DNA of 64,000 nt from Megachile rotundata (lineage: Eukaryota > Arthropoda > Insecta > Hymenoptera > Megachilidae), in NCBI RefSeq assembly GCF_050947335.1, contig NC_134983.1, positions 7,440,001-7,504,000 of the forward strand. Reading direction: 5' to 3'. The notes beneath the pieces are model-generated. The model searched no databases, had not been told where the DNA came from, and saw only the letters and a list, made by a program, of their open reading frames with translations. A program made the position numbers and the translations under genes. Below, piece by piece: positions 36,561-48,990 of the stretch (within the stretch, counting starts at the first letter, position 1; each line of letters opens with the position of its first letter).

Positions 36561-37020
36561 TTGTGAATGAAATGGTCGATTTATTCGTTAATACTTCTGG
36601 TACAGTCAAGACTAAATTATTGTATGCTCAAAATCCTAAACGGACAAGTATCTAAATCGTAGACTCTCTAGTTATATAAATCTTCATGTCAAAGTCACTA
36701 CAGGATCTCTATCAAGATTCCTATAATACAAGTTACCTATGTTTTCAAGATCTCCACGTTCTAAAATCATGTATCTTAAAATCTATAAGAAGGTGTTTAT
36801 TAAAAACAAAACATTAAATGAATCCACTTTTCAAAATGATACTATATCAATCACATCAAGATTCTTTTCAGTAGACCTGGCAATGAAAGTCGCCATTCGA
36901 AGTTAAAAATAATTTTACATTATTTTGCATATTAAACAAGAAAGGTATTCTTGCAGCATCAGAAAATCGAGCAGATGACATTATCAGTACTCAAGTGTTC
37001 GGGTTGTTCGCATTGTAACG
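36561..37020. other. AT-rich stretch without recognisable feature
   Basis: Contains imperfect AAGATTC, AAATCT and ATCTATAA words suggestive of old simple-sequence drift. Nothing else was seen. Confidence 0.35.
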
Positions 37021-37500
37021 GAAACCACAGCGGTACATCGAAAGGCTGAAGATCAGCAATGGTACATTTCGTAACCGAAAGACCGAAAGATAGATATCGT
37101 ATTCGGAGGATTTGCATCCATTACATTGTAGGGGGTCTTAACATATCGTCGTTGAAAATTAGCCGATCTGTTGGCAGTGCGGTATGCATGCACACGAGAA
37201 ACGGGGCGCGAAACTGCACTTGTGGTCTTCGTTCCACAATACGTGTACCTTCACATTTCGAACTCCAACAACGATTCGATGTTGGAATGCTCAACCACTT
37301 GTGGGGACCACCGATGCCCAGCGAGTCCATTTCCATTGTTACCGGTTATATCTGTAGCCGGTCCGCGAGAATTCCATACCCTCGTCGCGCTCAGATTCGA
37401 TTCGACTGCATTTTGCAACATTCCCAGCAGTTTCTCCTGTTTGCATCGCTCGCATTATTCCTACGTCGGTCCGTGACCACAGTCAGGTATTAGATATCTT
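37021..37500. other. CpG-bearing island, unrecognised overlapping reading frames
   Basis: Mixed-base sequence. Two plus frames (37,059-37,493 and 37,171-37,476) and one minus frame (37,121-37,336) overlap, so at most one could be real. None shows a domain, signal peptide or familiar motif. Most likely a non-coding island. Confidence 0.35.
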
Positions 37501-38100
37501 GTAATCGTTCAGCGAATCTTTTGCCCTACAGAGAAGGTACAAATACCCCTCACATTTCTTGACATATCACAAAAATTCAACACAGTAGTCACATTTATAC
37601 AAGTCCATGAAAATATATAAAAGTATACATATACTGCATAAATGTGCTCTCTACAGAACTTTCGATTTAAAATTCTTTTTTGGCGCAGTCAAAATTGTAA
37701 AGTAATATGAGGTTTTACCTTTGACAGAAATATTAAAGTGAATAAAGTAAGTTGAAATGTGTGTTTTGTATTCAGATCCTTGTCTATGCAAATTATAATT
37801 GTACTGAAACTTCAAATAGTAGCGTGTTTAAAACTCGAGTAAGATTTATCACCCTGCAACTGCGTGAGTTAGACTCGACAAACTATGTCAAGGAGTAAAA
37901 GCTCGATCTACTATAAATAAATATAAACACTTATCCCACATTCCATTAAGCATATTTTAATTTTAATTTCATTTCACACGTTTCAGACATTATTGTTCGT
38001 ATCACATCCCCGCAAAAGGTACACATATTTTCTCGAAATCAATTCTGTCAACGATCATATAGGAAATCGGTATCCGAATCCGTAATCAGTGTACGAAATT
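37501..38100. other. AT-rich stretch without recognisable feature
   Basis: Unique AT-rich DNA; nothing seen. Confidence 0.4.
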
Positions 38101-38840
38101 CTGTTAGAAGGATATTGGAAAATGCTGTTGCAGTCGTGGTTTTTTCACGATTATTTGAAGATTCTCGGTCCGTAGGATATCAGTCAATTAAAGTTAGAAT
38201 GAAGCGGAGGCCGCAGAAACACCACATGAATTTAAACCGCACAGGGTGGCGACGAATTCTTTTGGCGGCACAGAAAGCAAAGGAAAGAGACACGGAAGAG
38301 GGGTGGAAGCGGTTTCGATGAACAGAGAACCGCATTGTTTGTCGCGGAAGGCATCCTCCGCTGTCGGCTGTCACCGGAAACATTCATTACGCCGCGTCGC
38401 CTGCTAGGGATCACTAATGTATTCGACGAGAACGACGTGGATGTTTCTGCTGTAACGTTTTCGAGAGACCCGGCGCTTCGTTGAATCGGAAATTCATATG
38501 GACAAAGAAACCACCGGAGGACTTCTTTCCCCTCTTGTATGTATAAGGGAATCAATCGAACGTTTAACGCCTTTTCTTTCCATTGAATTTTTTCGTTACA
38601 TCAATTTTCAACATTCTCTGCAAATTAAAATTCTTGTGTTAGGAAGATTTGGACCTCTGGCGGACAAACTGAGAAATTCTGTCTCTTTGTAAGAAGGGAC
38701 TAGTGATTTGTAAAATTGTCGTTCAACGATAGTAATTATATTATTATATAAACATTATTTTAAGAATAAAATACTACTTGAAGAATAAACGATATTCAAG
38801 AAGTTGTGTTGTATAGTTTTATTGTAAAACCCTCAGCAAT
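38101..38840. other. CpG-bearing island
   Basis: Mixed-base sequence with CG dinucleotides at about 38,160-38,560 and an AT-rich tail. Four short overlapping reading frames on both strands are unrecognised. Candidate regulatory region. Confidence 0.35.
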
Positions 38841-39690
38841 CATTCAACCGGTCCCGCATGAACATCCCGCCTAGCACCCGTATGAAGCTTCAGTATTTAA
38901 AATGCTTTGCATAAATTTTTATTCTGGGGCTATAAATCGAGTAGAATAATGATACGTTACATAAACATCCATCCGGCTAGAAACCGCGATGTACTATCAC
39001 CTGAGCACATACTCTATAATCCTTTCTGGTGCACATACTAAGTCTCTCAGCATGCTCGTTTGTCCCGGTTTGCGTACAGAGTCGGTGCTAACAAAGAAGG
39101 TCTGCCAGTTAAAAAGGAGTTGAAACGAGCGAGTACAGAGTTTATAGGTTCTCGGAACGGTTCGACATGGTTAAGTCAAATCGAAGCGCGAATACTTTCC
39201 ATAACCGTCACTTTCTTGGAGACCAGTCGATCGAACAAGGGAGCAAGTAAGAATAGCTTAGCTAGGGACGTTAGAATCGTCGTTGGCGGGTGTTTTGAGC
39301 TGTTGGAGTCTGATAGTGAGAGGAAAGAGCGTTTTCTCGATCGTAGCGATGTTGCTAGCAGACCGGTTGTTATCCAACCGTAAGTATACAGAACAGCGCG
39401 AGGGGGAAGTACACACATCGGCACCAACTGTGTAATTTGAGGGTAATTCCGTGAGTCGTATAACCTGTAGGTAATGCCGGCAGGCAGGCAACCAGCCAGA
39501 GAGTGCATCAGTGCGCTGCTCGTTTCGTTTAATTGGTCGTTCCCGGGTTTACGAGGTTTCAACCGAGGCGCTACGAGAGGATGCTACACGTTGCAAAGGA
39601 TGGTTGAACTGCCAACCACCGGCTAAAATCTACGCTCAGAGTTTCAAGCATCGCTAGCAAAGCTTTCATCAAAAGTTCCGTATACAACGG
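38841..39690. other. CpG-bearing island, one of the longest
   Basis: About 850 bp of mixed-base sequence. A plus frame of 107 codons (39,060-39,383) and two minus frames (39,176-39,562 and 39,258-39,491) overlap it. The plus frame is rich in Ser, Arg and Glu but has no recognisable domain. Length and composition make this a good candidate for a conserved non-coding element or non-coding exon. Confidence 0.35.
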
Positions 39691-40330
39691 AAATCTGTAG
39701 GCCCGTTTTCAAAATTTATACGGTTTCTACTTTTCGCTAAATGCGTCTTTTAACAGCTCCGCCGGATATAGTCATGTAGTCGGGTTATTCAAGTTATGTA
39801 ATTGTGGGGATTTTAAATAACATAAGGTTGCAATTGTTTAAGCATTGACAGTTTAGTAATGTGTCAAGATATTTGCATTATCGCCGAATTTTGGTCTTAA
39901 GATTTTGTGTAAGGCAGCCTTTAAGTGCAAAAGATAATTACAACACACTCTGCAATTACACTCTGTAAGGATACATCTGCCCTGTTTCTGAATTGTCATA
40001 TTAGTAATACTTAATGTGCATGCAATGACAGAATGTATTAGTCAATATACATTAAAGTGTATAATATTATTTATTAATTTATAAACATCACTGAATATAC
40101 CGAATAGAGCACACTATTTCAGTGATCTCAATTTTAACATATCTCATGTATAACACACGTCTTTCTGAATAATTTTTTACTAACTTTTACTAACTTTTTA
40201 GAAATTCTACCTTTCCATAAAAAATGTTAAATTATACCTGCTGATAATTATTTTATATATAAAAATTAAAAATCTGAATATACTTGAAATTGTGCTCCCC
40301 TCTGTCTGCGTCCATTACCTACCCTTACCA
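39691..40330. other. AT-rich stretch without recognisable feature
   Basis: Unique AT-rich DNA with a small ACTTTTTACTAAC-type duplication near 40,180. Nothing else seen. Confidence 0.4.
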
Positions 40331-40860
40331 AGTCTCGTGAACTAAATTGCTGAAGATGAAGACACCGAAATTAAACGGGCGATTAGAATTTAAACGAGCT
40401 TACTTTAAAGTTAAGTAGAAGGGCTAAGGCTCGAAAATCATCGTAAGTATACTTTTCGAGCCAATACCAGAACGTGTAGGGTACGTAGGTAGGAAATGCG
40501 AGCAAGAGGGTTTAATATCACTAGCCGAGATAGAAGCAATAAATGCTTGTCAAGTAAATCAGGATGAAGCGCCATCGAGGAGCGCGTAATGGCCGCATTA
40601 AGTGAATAACTCACGGTTGCAATGTTAGACTCCGGGGCGCAACGTGAGCTGTGCGTTGGACTGTTAGGAACTGTTAGGGGTGATAGCGGTGCCATCAAAC
40701 AACTTTACGGCGTTAAGAGCTACCGAGACCGACTATTGATGCATTACCAACCTAATTTCAACCAAATACCGGTACGCGCGCTGTCTCCCGACGAAACGTG
40801 TACATTAACCGTGCCGATGCTAAATCATTCTATTCCCTTCGTACTTTAATAGAATATAAA
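40331..40860. other. Mixed-composition island
   Basis: CpG-bearing sequence with ATGGCCGCATTAAGTGAATAACTC near its centre (40,588-40,611). Its TGCCGCATTAAGTG-like core partly resembles the loop of the 13.45-kb hairpin (GCCGCATTAAGTGA). Short frames on both strands are unrecognised. Confidence 0.35.
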
Positions 40861-41364
40861 GACCTTACCTGGTTATTTACAATTATAGGGAAGTTGGAAT
40901 AATTTTTGATACATAAATGCACATTTAATACTAAGATTACTGAATTGGTCAAATGACTGCTTCATAAATTTTTTATTTTAAGTTACAAACTTTGTTACGA
41001 TGCTATTCTTATTTTAAAATTTACTACATAAATTACATATGAATTTTTTAAAATAATCCATTGTTAAATATTTTTAAAAAGTTTACCAATTCTTCGGAAT
41101 CCTTTGCAATAGAAATAAATATCGTTAAACTTTTATATTTATTGTCAATTTAATCTAAATATCATTAATACCTTTTTTAATACACTTTTTGAGGAGACTA
41201 TACTATCTCGAATAATTGGTAGCCTTACGAATGGTCATTTCTCTTCATTATATACTTTTATGGCCTGTAATAAATTTTCGTGGCTCCATTTCGCCTTCTT
41301 CGTAGTATTTTTTTTTTTATAAATCCGTGACATCTGGATGAGAAGAAAGTAGTGTTAAAACCTA
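40861..41364. other. AT-rich stretch without recognisable feature
   Basis: Unique AT-rich DNA leading into a minisatellite. Nothing seen. Confidence 0.4.
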
Positions 41365-41705
41365 CCTACATTTCTAAATTTCAAAATTCTTATATTTCTA
41401 CATTTTTAAATTCCTTCTTTGGATTTCTACCTTTCTCGATTTCTAAATTTCTAGATTTCGGGATTTCTAAATTTCTAGATTTCTAGATTTCTAGATTTCT
41501 AGATTTCTAAATTTCTAAATTTCTAAATTTCTAAATTTCTAAATTTCTAAATTTCTAGATTTCTAGATTTCTAGATTTCTAGATTTCTAGATTTCTAGAT
41601 TTCTAAATTTCTAAATTTCTAAATTTCTAAATTTCTATGTTTCTAAGTTTCCAAGTTTCCAAGTTTCTAAATTACTGAAATCCTAAATGTTTAAATTTCT
41701 GTACA
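41365..41705 (-). repeat. 8-bp minisatellite, units TTTCTAAA and TTTCTAGA
   Basis: The 8-mer TTCTAAAT alternates in blocks with TTCTAGAT (about 41,460-41,635), flanked by degenerate copies. The block structure of the two variants shows that stretches of the array were copied together. Pyrimidine-rich on the plus strand. Confidence 0.95.
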
Positions 41706-41881
41706 TATATCTAAACCTCTACATCTCCAAATTTCCGGAGATTAAATGTCCAACTATGAAAATTCAATTCAATTGAAAATTTCGTCTTCAACTTAACACC
41801 CCTCTACGCACCCTATACCAATGACCTAATAAATCATTTGATACGTTTCCTCCATTTCCAAACACAAAAAAAGTACTGCCT

Positions 41882-41890
41882 CACCCTGTA
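41882..41890 (-). mobile_element. Transposon-terminus-like motif CACCCTGTA
   Basis: CCTCACCCTGTACAATT lies about 180 bp beyond the minisatellite, on the same relative side as the copy near 12,072. Possible right end of an element that carries the array; the opposite end was not found. Confidence 0.3.
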
Positions 41891-41899
41891 CAATTATTA

Positions 41900-42560
41900 A
41901 GTTCGGATTATGAGCATCGTCTCCATTACAGAGGAGGGTTAGATAAAGTTATACTTGATAAAGAAATTACGAGGTGGCAGTTGCATCCAAAGCAGTTAAA
42001 CCGCGGTACATAAGCAGAAATAATTCACGTCGGTAGCAAAGTGACATCGTTTACACCGAACGCCTCTGCCCAAGCCATTCTTTCCCTTTGGTATCCCGTT
42101 CTTAGAATTAGTGACACGGAAAACATGGCGACGGCGTGTGCAGAGACACAGAGAGCGCGATATAGCAGGAAAACAAGTGTAAGAGCGCAGGAACCGAGGA
42201 ATATATTTATAGCCGCCTCGAGCTATTAAGATAATTTATCGGGGCCATTACCGAACAAACGAGAGCATTAATCTATTCTAGCTTCATAAAGAGAACTTCG
42301 TCGACGATTTTGTAGCCTGCGCGCCAAACGAGCACTTCGGAGTAAATTGATGGATCCCCCTGACCTGGCTGAGGACCCTCTGTAAATTGCTCGTAAATTT
42401 TTATTTATTCCGCCGCAAATAAAACTGCTATAAGGGGGAAAAGAGAAAGGAACGGTTCTTTCTTCTGCACGCTTGCATCATCGTCATTTGCCGATTCCTA
42501 ATAGCATCGGCGATTTTCCACCGTCGTAACTTTTAATCGACTCGATAGCGAGATCTTCAC
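41900..42560. other. CpG-bearing island
   Basis: Mixed-base sequence with many CG dinucleotides (AACATGGCGACGGCGTG near 42,122). One 62-codon plus frame is unrecognised. Candidate regulatory region. Confidence 0.35.
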
Positions 42561-43640
42561 AGTTTGTGATTATTCGATATTATACACATTTACCGTTATT
42601 CCAAATAAAACCATCGACGTTTATAAGTCTGTAGCAGAAGAGAAACAGGCCGTTTCTAAATTGATGAAAATCAAACGAGATGTGTATTGTTAGTCGGAGA
42701 CTTCGATTTTAGGCGATTTAGGGGATAAAGAATTATTTGATCGAAGCTTTATACATTTCGTGAAATTTTATAGGCTGGAAATTTTTGATCGAGTAGTGAC
42801 AATTTTAGACAGTCACTTTATTATTATTAAAATTAGATTTTTCATATTATGACACTTTTAATGGCTGCCACTGAAAATGAGGTTATAATAGGAGAACTTA
42901 CTTTCGTTCTATTTTTTCATTAATTGGACATACGAGATTTATTTCTTCACCATCGTAGTTTACGTGAACACATTCATAATACATTATACACATCCATCGT
43001 TATATATGCAAATTAACCGACAAATGTACTTCGTCTAAATGGACGAAGAAATATGTTGAATTTCCAAAAATATAAGAAAAATAAATTACAAAATTAATTC
43101 CTTGTTCACCAAGGACATAGTAGGGATTTTTTTAGAGACCCCATGTTTGGAGATAATAACATTATAATTATATTCACATATATGTATTTATATATAATAT
43201 ATATTATCAGCTTCAAGGTTGAATCTTCGTTTAATGTACAGCTTGTCTCTTGCGTGCACTATAATCTAGGAAAATAGTTACACTTGGCATTGCTGTTATT
43301 TCCAATTTAATCAGCCCACTTAAAAAATGCGACGTATTTTCCAAACGATTGCTCAAGATATTTCATTAAATTCAAAACAAATATTTTCATATTTGTATAC
43401 TCAGCTATTATAATGTGGGATAAACATGCTTACGAAGTTTATAACAAAGATAAGCTGAGGTCATGTAGTAGTCTTTATATTGAACTTTTCTATGAGCTTT
43501 CTTATCATTTACCCTATCAGTTATTATCATTTACTAATTCTAGAAATTAGACATAATTTGAAATAAAAAAAGGATGAAGCAAAATATGCTTGAATATTCA
43601 CGCTCTTCCATAAAAATCAACCGAGACTTAACAAATATTC
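42561..43640. other. AT-rich stretch without recognisable feature
   Basis: Unique AT-rich DNA with a TATA dinucleotide patch near 43,170-43,206. Nothing else seen. Confidence 0.4.
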
Positions 43641-44235
43641 TGATAAGAAATAAACCGGTTCGGTTTGCTACGGTTAGTGTTGACCATGTGCAATAAGCAT
43701 AGAATAATTTATAAACGATCAATAAACTACTGATAATGAGAACTTTCGATAACTCATTATCATTTGCTGTTCACGATAAACCGAAATTAATCCATAGATT
43801 AACGTTTCATCGACTGATAATCGCAGCAATCGATCGAGCCGGCTGCGTAACATTTATTATGTTACAAACAAGACGAATCAAGATTTCGAAAGATTGGAAA
43901 CAAGTCAAGGGATATTAGGAAAGTTCCCGTGGCTGAACGAAACTGATCGATAAAGCCGGTGAATCAAGATCGTGTAAGGAGATAAAGCAGTGTGCAAGGT
44001 ACATCTGCCGTCAGAAATGGTCGAGTAGGCCGGAAAGGATCCCGTCGAATCCCAGTGGCGTGACGGGCTGCCTACACGTTGCCGGGTCTGCATTGATCAA
44101 AGCGGCAATTACTGTCATCGTAATATTACTCGGGACGTTACTCGGAACGAGGGTAGAGCAGAGAGGCAGAACTAAATCCACCCTCCGCTTCTCCATGCCT
44201 CGATGCTTTAAACCTGCTAGCTAGCGGGTATTCAA
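43641..44235. other. CpG-bearing island ending in a 16-bp imperfect palindrome
   Basis: Mixed-base sequence. CCTGCTAGCTAGCGGG at 44,213-44,228 is a near-perfect palindrome with one G-T pair. Overlapping short frames on both strands are unrecognised. Confidence 0.35.
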
Positions 44236-45531
44236 TCTCTTTTGCAAATTGTCGAACAATTCAATTAACACTGAATTTCAAATTATAATGTAGTCGAACA
44301 TTTATGCCTCGAAAGTCCCTTTGTAACATTTTATTCTTTTCTGATTTGCTGCTGCGTTCACACTTTGCCTGCCACGTCGTCCACATATGACTGGCAATTG
44401 AAAATTTTACCGGGTATTTTTGATTAATGAATTTTGAGATATGTTCACAGTATTTTTATTATTCATAGTTGCAAGTAATTAATGTGTCTCCTATTAGGTA
44501 AATGAGCAAACTCTTAATAGTACAGGTGATTCATAGGAAATTTAGGCCTCACCTATGGATGACGTGGCAGTCAGCGTTAAATTTTCATACGAAAGTGCCA
44601 TTAAGAATTCTCTATGATACTAAAGATGTATTAACCTATGTTCTTAAGATTATTTCAGTTATGTAATTGGAAATTTAATTATTAGTGGCTTGAAATTATG
44701 AATAATAAATATAACAAAATATTTTGATGACACATAAGAACGTAAAATATTCATAATAAAATTTTCAACTGCTTCAAAATAACTTAAAACGACTACTTGA
44801 TTTATTTGAAACATTTGCATTTAGAAAATTATTCGAGATTTTATAATACATACATTCTATGTTAAATACGCTAAAATAGATCTAAATATATTCCAAGACA
44901 TAAATATGATTAAAATCGGTTTAATATTTCATGCTAAACGGTAGTAACATTTACCAAATTGATATGACACGATCAAAGTCGGTCCAAGAATATTCGCAAG
45001 GATATTGTGCCTTAATCAAAACAGATTCAACATCGATTTTTATTTCCGACGCGCAGCTGTCAAATTATGCACGTTTCCTTGCATCCAAGCACACTCTGTG
45101 CCAAAATGTGAAAACATAAATCTAAAGACAGATAACTGTAGGTTGTAATCAATTTAAGAAACACTGTCGCTGACGTGTACTTTCGAAATAATTCGTTCCC
45201 CAATTGAATTACGAGCGAAATACTCCGGGCAACTGCGAAACGACAATTCTTACGTGTTCGCGATACAGAGCACTCATGACATTAATCAATTTAATTACAT
45301 TCTGATTGTGCTTCAACGAAATTTAACTTTATACCACAGATTTTCCATGACACTTTTATTCGAAACGATGTACTTACACGTATTCGTTGTAAATTATTTT
45401 AAGCTTGTATTTATTATCGAATTACATTGTCGCAGCGATTAAATGAATAATAAGGCAATTTATCAAATAAATATCGATCATGCTAATTTCAATTTTTACA
45501 CGGTTTTAAATTAATGAATACTGCGTAATAC
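44236..45531. other. AT-rich stretch without recognisable feature
   Basis: Unique AT-rich DNA; short frames at 44,931-45,119 and 45,254-45,442 are unrecognised. Confidence 0.4.
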
Positions 45532-45532
45532 A

Positions 45533-45600
45533 CAGGGTGTTACCTGTAAAGCTACTCACGATTTTTCTCCCACTACATGTAACACATAGAGTGAATTGGA
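45533..45600. mobile_element. Fragment of the TA-flanked TIR element (internal deletion)
   Basis: CAGGGTGTTACCTGTAAAGC followed by TACTCACGATTTTTCTCCCA matches the outer 40 bp or so of the 27.4-kb element's right TIR read inward. It then jumps to CATGTAACACA, which corresponds to interior sequence of the family (compare CATGTAATATGTG at 56,922). This suggests a deletion derivative. The far end is not recognisable. Confidence 0.7.
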
Positions 45601-47060
45601 TAAAATGTAATCTGTATTCTTCGAAACCATCTAATGTCCACTTTATTTTGTTTAATTAAGATAACAAATATTTCGACGAATATTATTTTACTTGAAATTA
45701 AGCTGAAGAAACAATATTAATTTATTTCTCCCTAAAAAAAAATGAAATTTCTTTCTAAACTAGTTTCATTTTCCTATATAATTAAAATAAACAAATGAAA
45801 TTCTTGTCTGTCGAAGAATGTTATATTGCACCCAATAATATACAATATTAAATTAAATTTTAACTTCTGAATGTACTAAATATTTCCAAGTAAAGCAAAT
45901 GTTTCATTGATACAAAATATTCCTAGTAGCGAGTAGTGGAAATATTGTTAAATATTTGTTTACAGTGGAAAAATCATAATATTAATCATTTTCTCATTAA
46001 TTCAACAATCAATCAATGTTATAAGACGTTTTATTAGTCAGTATCCCTCATGTTTTTACTTCTGTGTGCGTGTATTAGATACTTATCACATTTCCAACCA
46101 AATCCATCATGTTATGAATGGATTTCAAGTGTTATGAGGAATACTAACTGATAATACACTTAAACAGCACAGTAATACCAGCTTAACACTCGAGATAACT
46201 TCTCAGAAAACAAAGCGTTAAATGAGGTCATCTTAACACGTAATAAGAATAGGAAAACATACAGTGGAGAATATAGAAGTTTTACTTGAATTCTAATTTA
46301 CTTTCATGTTAAATTGTAAAACTGCGTGCAATAACATATGCTGTTTCAGATCTTGTATAACCGAAAAGGGAGAGAATTTACATAAAAAGGTAGGTCAAAA
46401 ATAACCAACAAAATTTGTCTGCAGCTTTATTTTCAAAGAAACTTAAACAGTTTTTAATTAATCGTAAAAAATGTGTTTAGCACACAAGAAAATAAAACAT
46501 GTAACTCTTTCATTGATTGATATTATTAAATAAATCCACCCATTACCAGTAAAGTTTATCAGTTATCCTTCATAGTATTATTGACGTAATTTAGTCGACG
46601 ATAATAACACACATCAGTAACAATATGTATTATATGGTAAGTAATGAAGATAACCTTTTAGTGACACTAATAAACATGAATGATTATAACTATAGTCTTA
46701 CTGATATTAATAATTGCATTTATTGATATAGAATATTTGTTAACTGTAAACAAACATTTTTATAAATGTTCAATTTTGAGCGTTCAGAAATGTTCAAATT
46801 TTCTCAAAAATTCATTGACTCGGAAATTCATGACTCAGATAAAAAATTGTGAAAAGTAACAATTTTTTCTTCACTACTTTCATCAACTGTAATGTCATCA
46901 AACCATAAAGTTTTATCTGATAAATTAATTCTTGCATTTACTAAAAAAGGTCATATCATGTAGTTCAATTATGCAAAAAGTATTTTAAAAAACACTAAAA
47001 TATTTAAAGCACCCAAAATAAGAAAAAAATCATTTCTTGTAGAAAATTAGTTGTTAGGCG
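45601..47060. other. AT-rich stretch without recognisable feature
   Basis: Unique AT-rich DNA; no reading frame, repeat or terminus seen. Confidence 0.45.
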
Positions 47061-47940
47061 ATAATTTGCCCGTAATCTTCCAAGCGACACATTTCAACCC
47101 CCCCCGGAAAATTTCCTTAAATTGATCGCTAATTTCTGTGTGACACGGTTTAAATATCAAAGGCACAAGTTGGAGAAACTCGACACGGCAACGGAAACGT
47201 GAAACATGGAAGCTGCTGACACAAGGCGATAAATTCGATGCGTTTTCGGAAAGAAAACTAGGATTTCGGAGGGGCTGAACTCGTAGCCGGTCAATAAACG
47301 TCAGAAGGCGAAAGACGCAAAGTGAAGTATGGAGGCTTAGTTACGGTGTGGTTTCGTAAAATTCTTAGTGGGATAAAGTTGAAAGCTGCGTCTAATAATG
47401 GTATAGTTGCTCGGGGGTCAAACACGTAAAAAGAGGGCGAAGATTTATGACGCACCACGCTTCGCTCAGCGTGAACGTTGGGGATAGAGAGCCCAGCAAG
47501 CATTCTGCTAGAAAGGAAACAGCTTACGGTCCCGAAACACAAAGAAAATAAGCCTTGGAAACAAGCGAAACGCAACGCTCCTAGATTGTGCCTCGTTCGA
47601 GAAAACTAACCAGGTATGAATTGATTTTTCTCGATCTCTTGTCACCGTCACCGTTTTTCATCCACATCCTTTCAATCGCGCTCAAACGAAGTGACAAAAT
47701 CGTGTGGCTTCCCTTTGGCTCGTGGCTAACGATTTATTACCGATCGCTTCGAACGTGCGGGATGATTTATTAACGTCTAACAGTATGCTACGGTCTCTCT
47801 CTGTCCCTGGGCCTTTATCCTTTTTCAATGCAACCTCATCATCATTTTATTGCACCAGTATACCTAACGTGTACTACGTCGCTATTTTCCCTCAGGAAGT
47901 TTCCTTGCTGTATTCGAGTGCAACGTTTTTCTGGATCATT
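47061..47940. other. CpG-bearing island
   Basis: Mixed-base sequence starting with an 8-C run at 47,098-47,105. Frames of 61-94 codons on both strands are unrecognised. Pyrimidine-rich stretches at 47,640-47,900 carry several Inr-like and splice-like words of no individual weight. Candidate regulatory region. Confidence 0.35.
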
Positions 47941-48200
47941 TGAATTTCTAAATTTTTTAATTCGTATAGTTTGAAATTTTCGTTACCGAAGTTTCAAACT
48001 ATTGTCTCTCAATTTATAAATTTTTTAATTTAGAAACTCAAGTTTTCGAGTCTCCAAATGTTCAGATACCTGATTTTTCATAAATTTCAAATTTCTAAAT
48101 TTCTTAAATGACCAAATTCTTAAGTTCTCAAATCTTCAAATTTTCAAAGTTTCTTGTATAATATCTACATTTTTCAAATCCCCAAGTTTAACAACTTTGA
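47941..48200 (-). repeat. Degenerate TTTCTAAATT/CAAATT-type minisatellite
   Basis: Words TTTCTAAATT, TCTCCAAAT and TTCAAATT recur at about 8-bp steps for about 260 bp with many substitutions. Probably an old member of the same repeat class. Confidence 0.65.
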
Positions 48201-48344
48201 AGTTCCAAAATTGCCAAGTCGTTCATTTATTTCACGTGAAAGGTATTATATCTAGAATGTTTACTTCTTTACATTTATTGAAATATAATCTTGGCTTTCA
48301 AGAATTACTAACATTTCAAGACTTTCAAGACTGTCAAATAAAAT

Positions 48345-48590
48345 TTATGTTAGGTTATTAAATAACATTTAGGTTTAGTTGTTAAATGAAATTTGTGTTA
48401 GGCTATTAAATGGAATTTAGGTTATGTTATCAAGTGAAATTTAGATTAAATTATTTAATGAAATTTAGGTTAAGTTATTAAATAAAATCTAGGTTAAATT
48501 ATTAAATGAAATTTACGTTAAGTTACTAAATAAAATATAGGCTAAATTACTAAATAAAATTGAGGTTAAGTCAAATGAAATTTCTTGAAA
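48345..48590. repeat. 24-bp minisatellite, about 10 copies
   Basis: The consensus is TTAAGTTATTAAATAAAAT followed by TTAGG. Copies differ at a few sites each. A length of 24 bp is three times the 8-bp step of other arrays, but the words differ, so common origin is only a suggestion. Confidence 0.9.
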
Positions 48591-48609
48591 ACCAAAAACT
48601 TCTCGGGAA

Positions 48610-48990
48610 CATCTCCAAATATCAAAAATGATTAAAATTTGGAAGCAAGAACATGGAATGCCGGAGAAAGCGTGTTTTGTACACTGCAATTTCAGTATAC
48701 ACGAGTCCGTTTCTTTTTCTTCTTCTCTCTTCTTGAATAAAGACCTCCCACATATTTCCGTGACTTCCTCGACCAGGTATCCGGCCCACACCACGGGACA
48801 TCCAACTAAAGGTCGCGCAAAGCTGCGACCTCGAGGTTCGATATCCATTTTCGTGAGGCTACTTCTTCGGAACCGAACGAAGCACACGATTGCAACAAGG
48901 TTTTTTGGCAAGTGCACGGTTGGTGGGCAAAGTACGACCTTCCGGTATTTCGGGGTTTAAGGGTCCGCCATAACAAAGCTTCGTAAAAAG
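48610..48990. other. Mixed-composition island with a 6-bp hairpin
   Basis: GGTCGCGCAAAGCTGCGACC at 48,811-48,830 forms a 6-bp GC stem with an 8-nt loop. A 134-codon minus frame (48,513-48,917) and a 110-codon plus frame (48,628-48,960) are mutually antisense. The minus frame runs into the 24-bp array, so it is not a credible gene. Confidence 0.4.

Noticed and set aside
37059..37493. 144-codon plus-strand frame
   Set aside because: Two other frames on both strands overlap it and no domain or signal is recognisable; likely chance in a CpG-bearing island.
48811..48840. Possible tRNA T-arm (CGAGGTTCGATATCC) beside a GC hairpin
   Set aside because: No acceptor stem, anticodon stem or correct spacing could be found around it.
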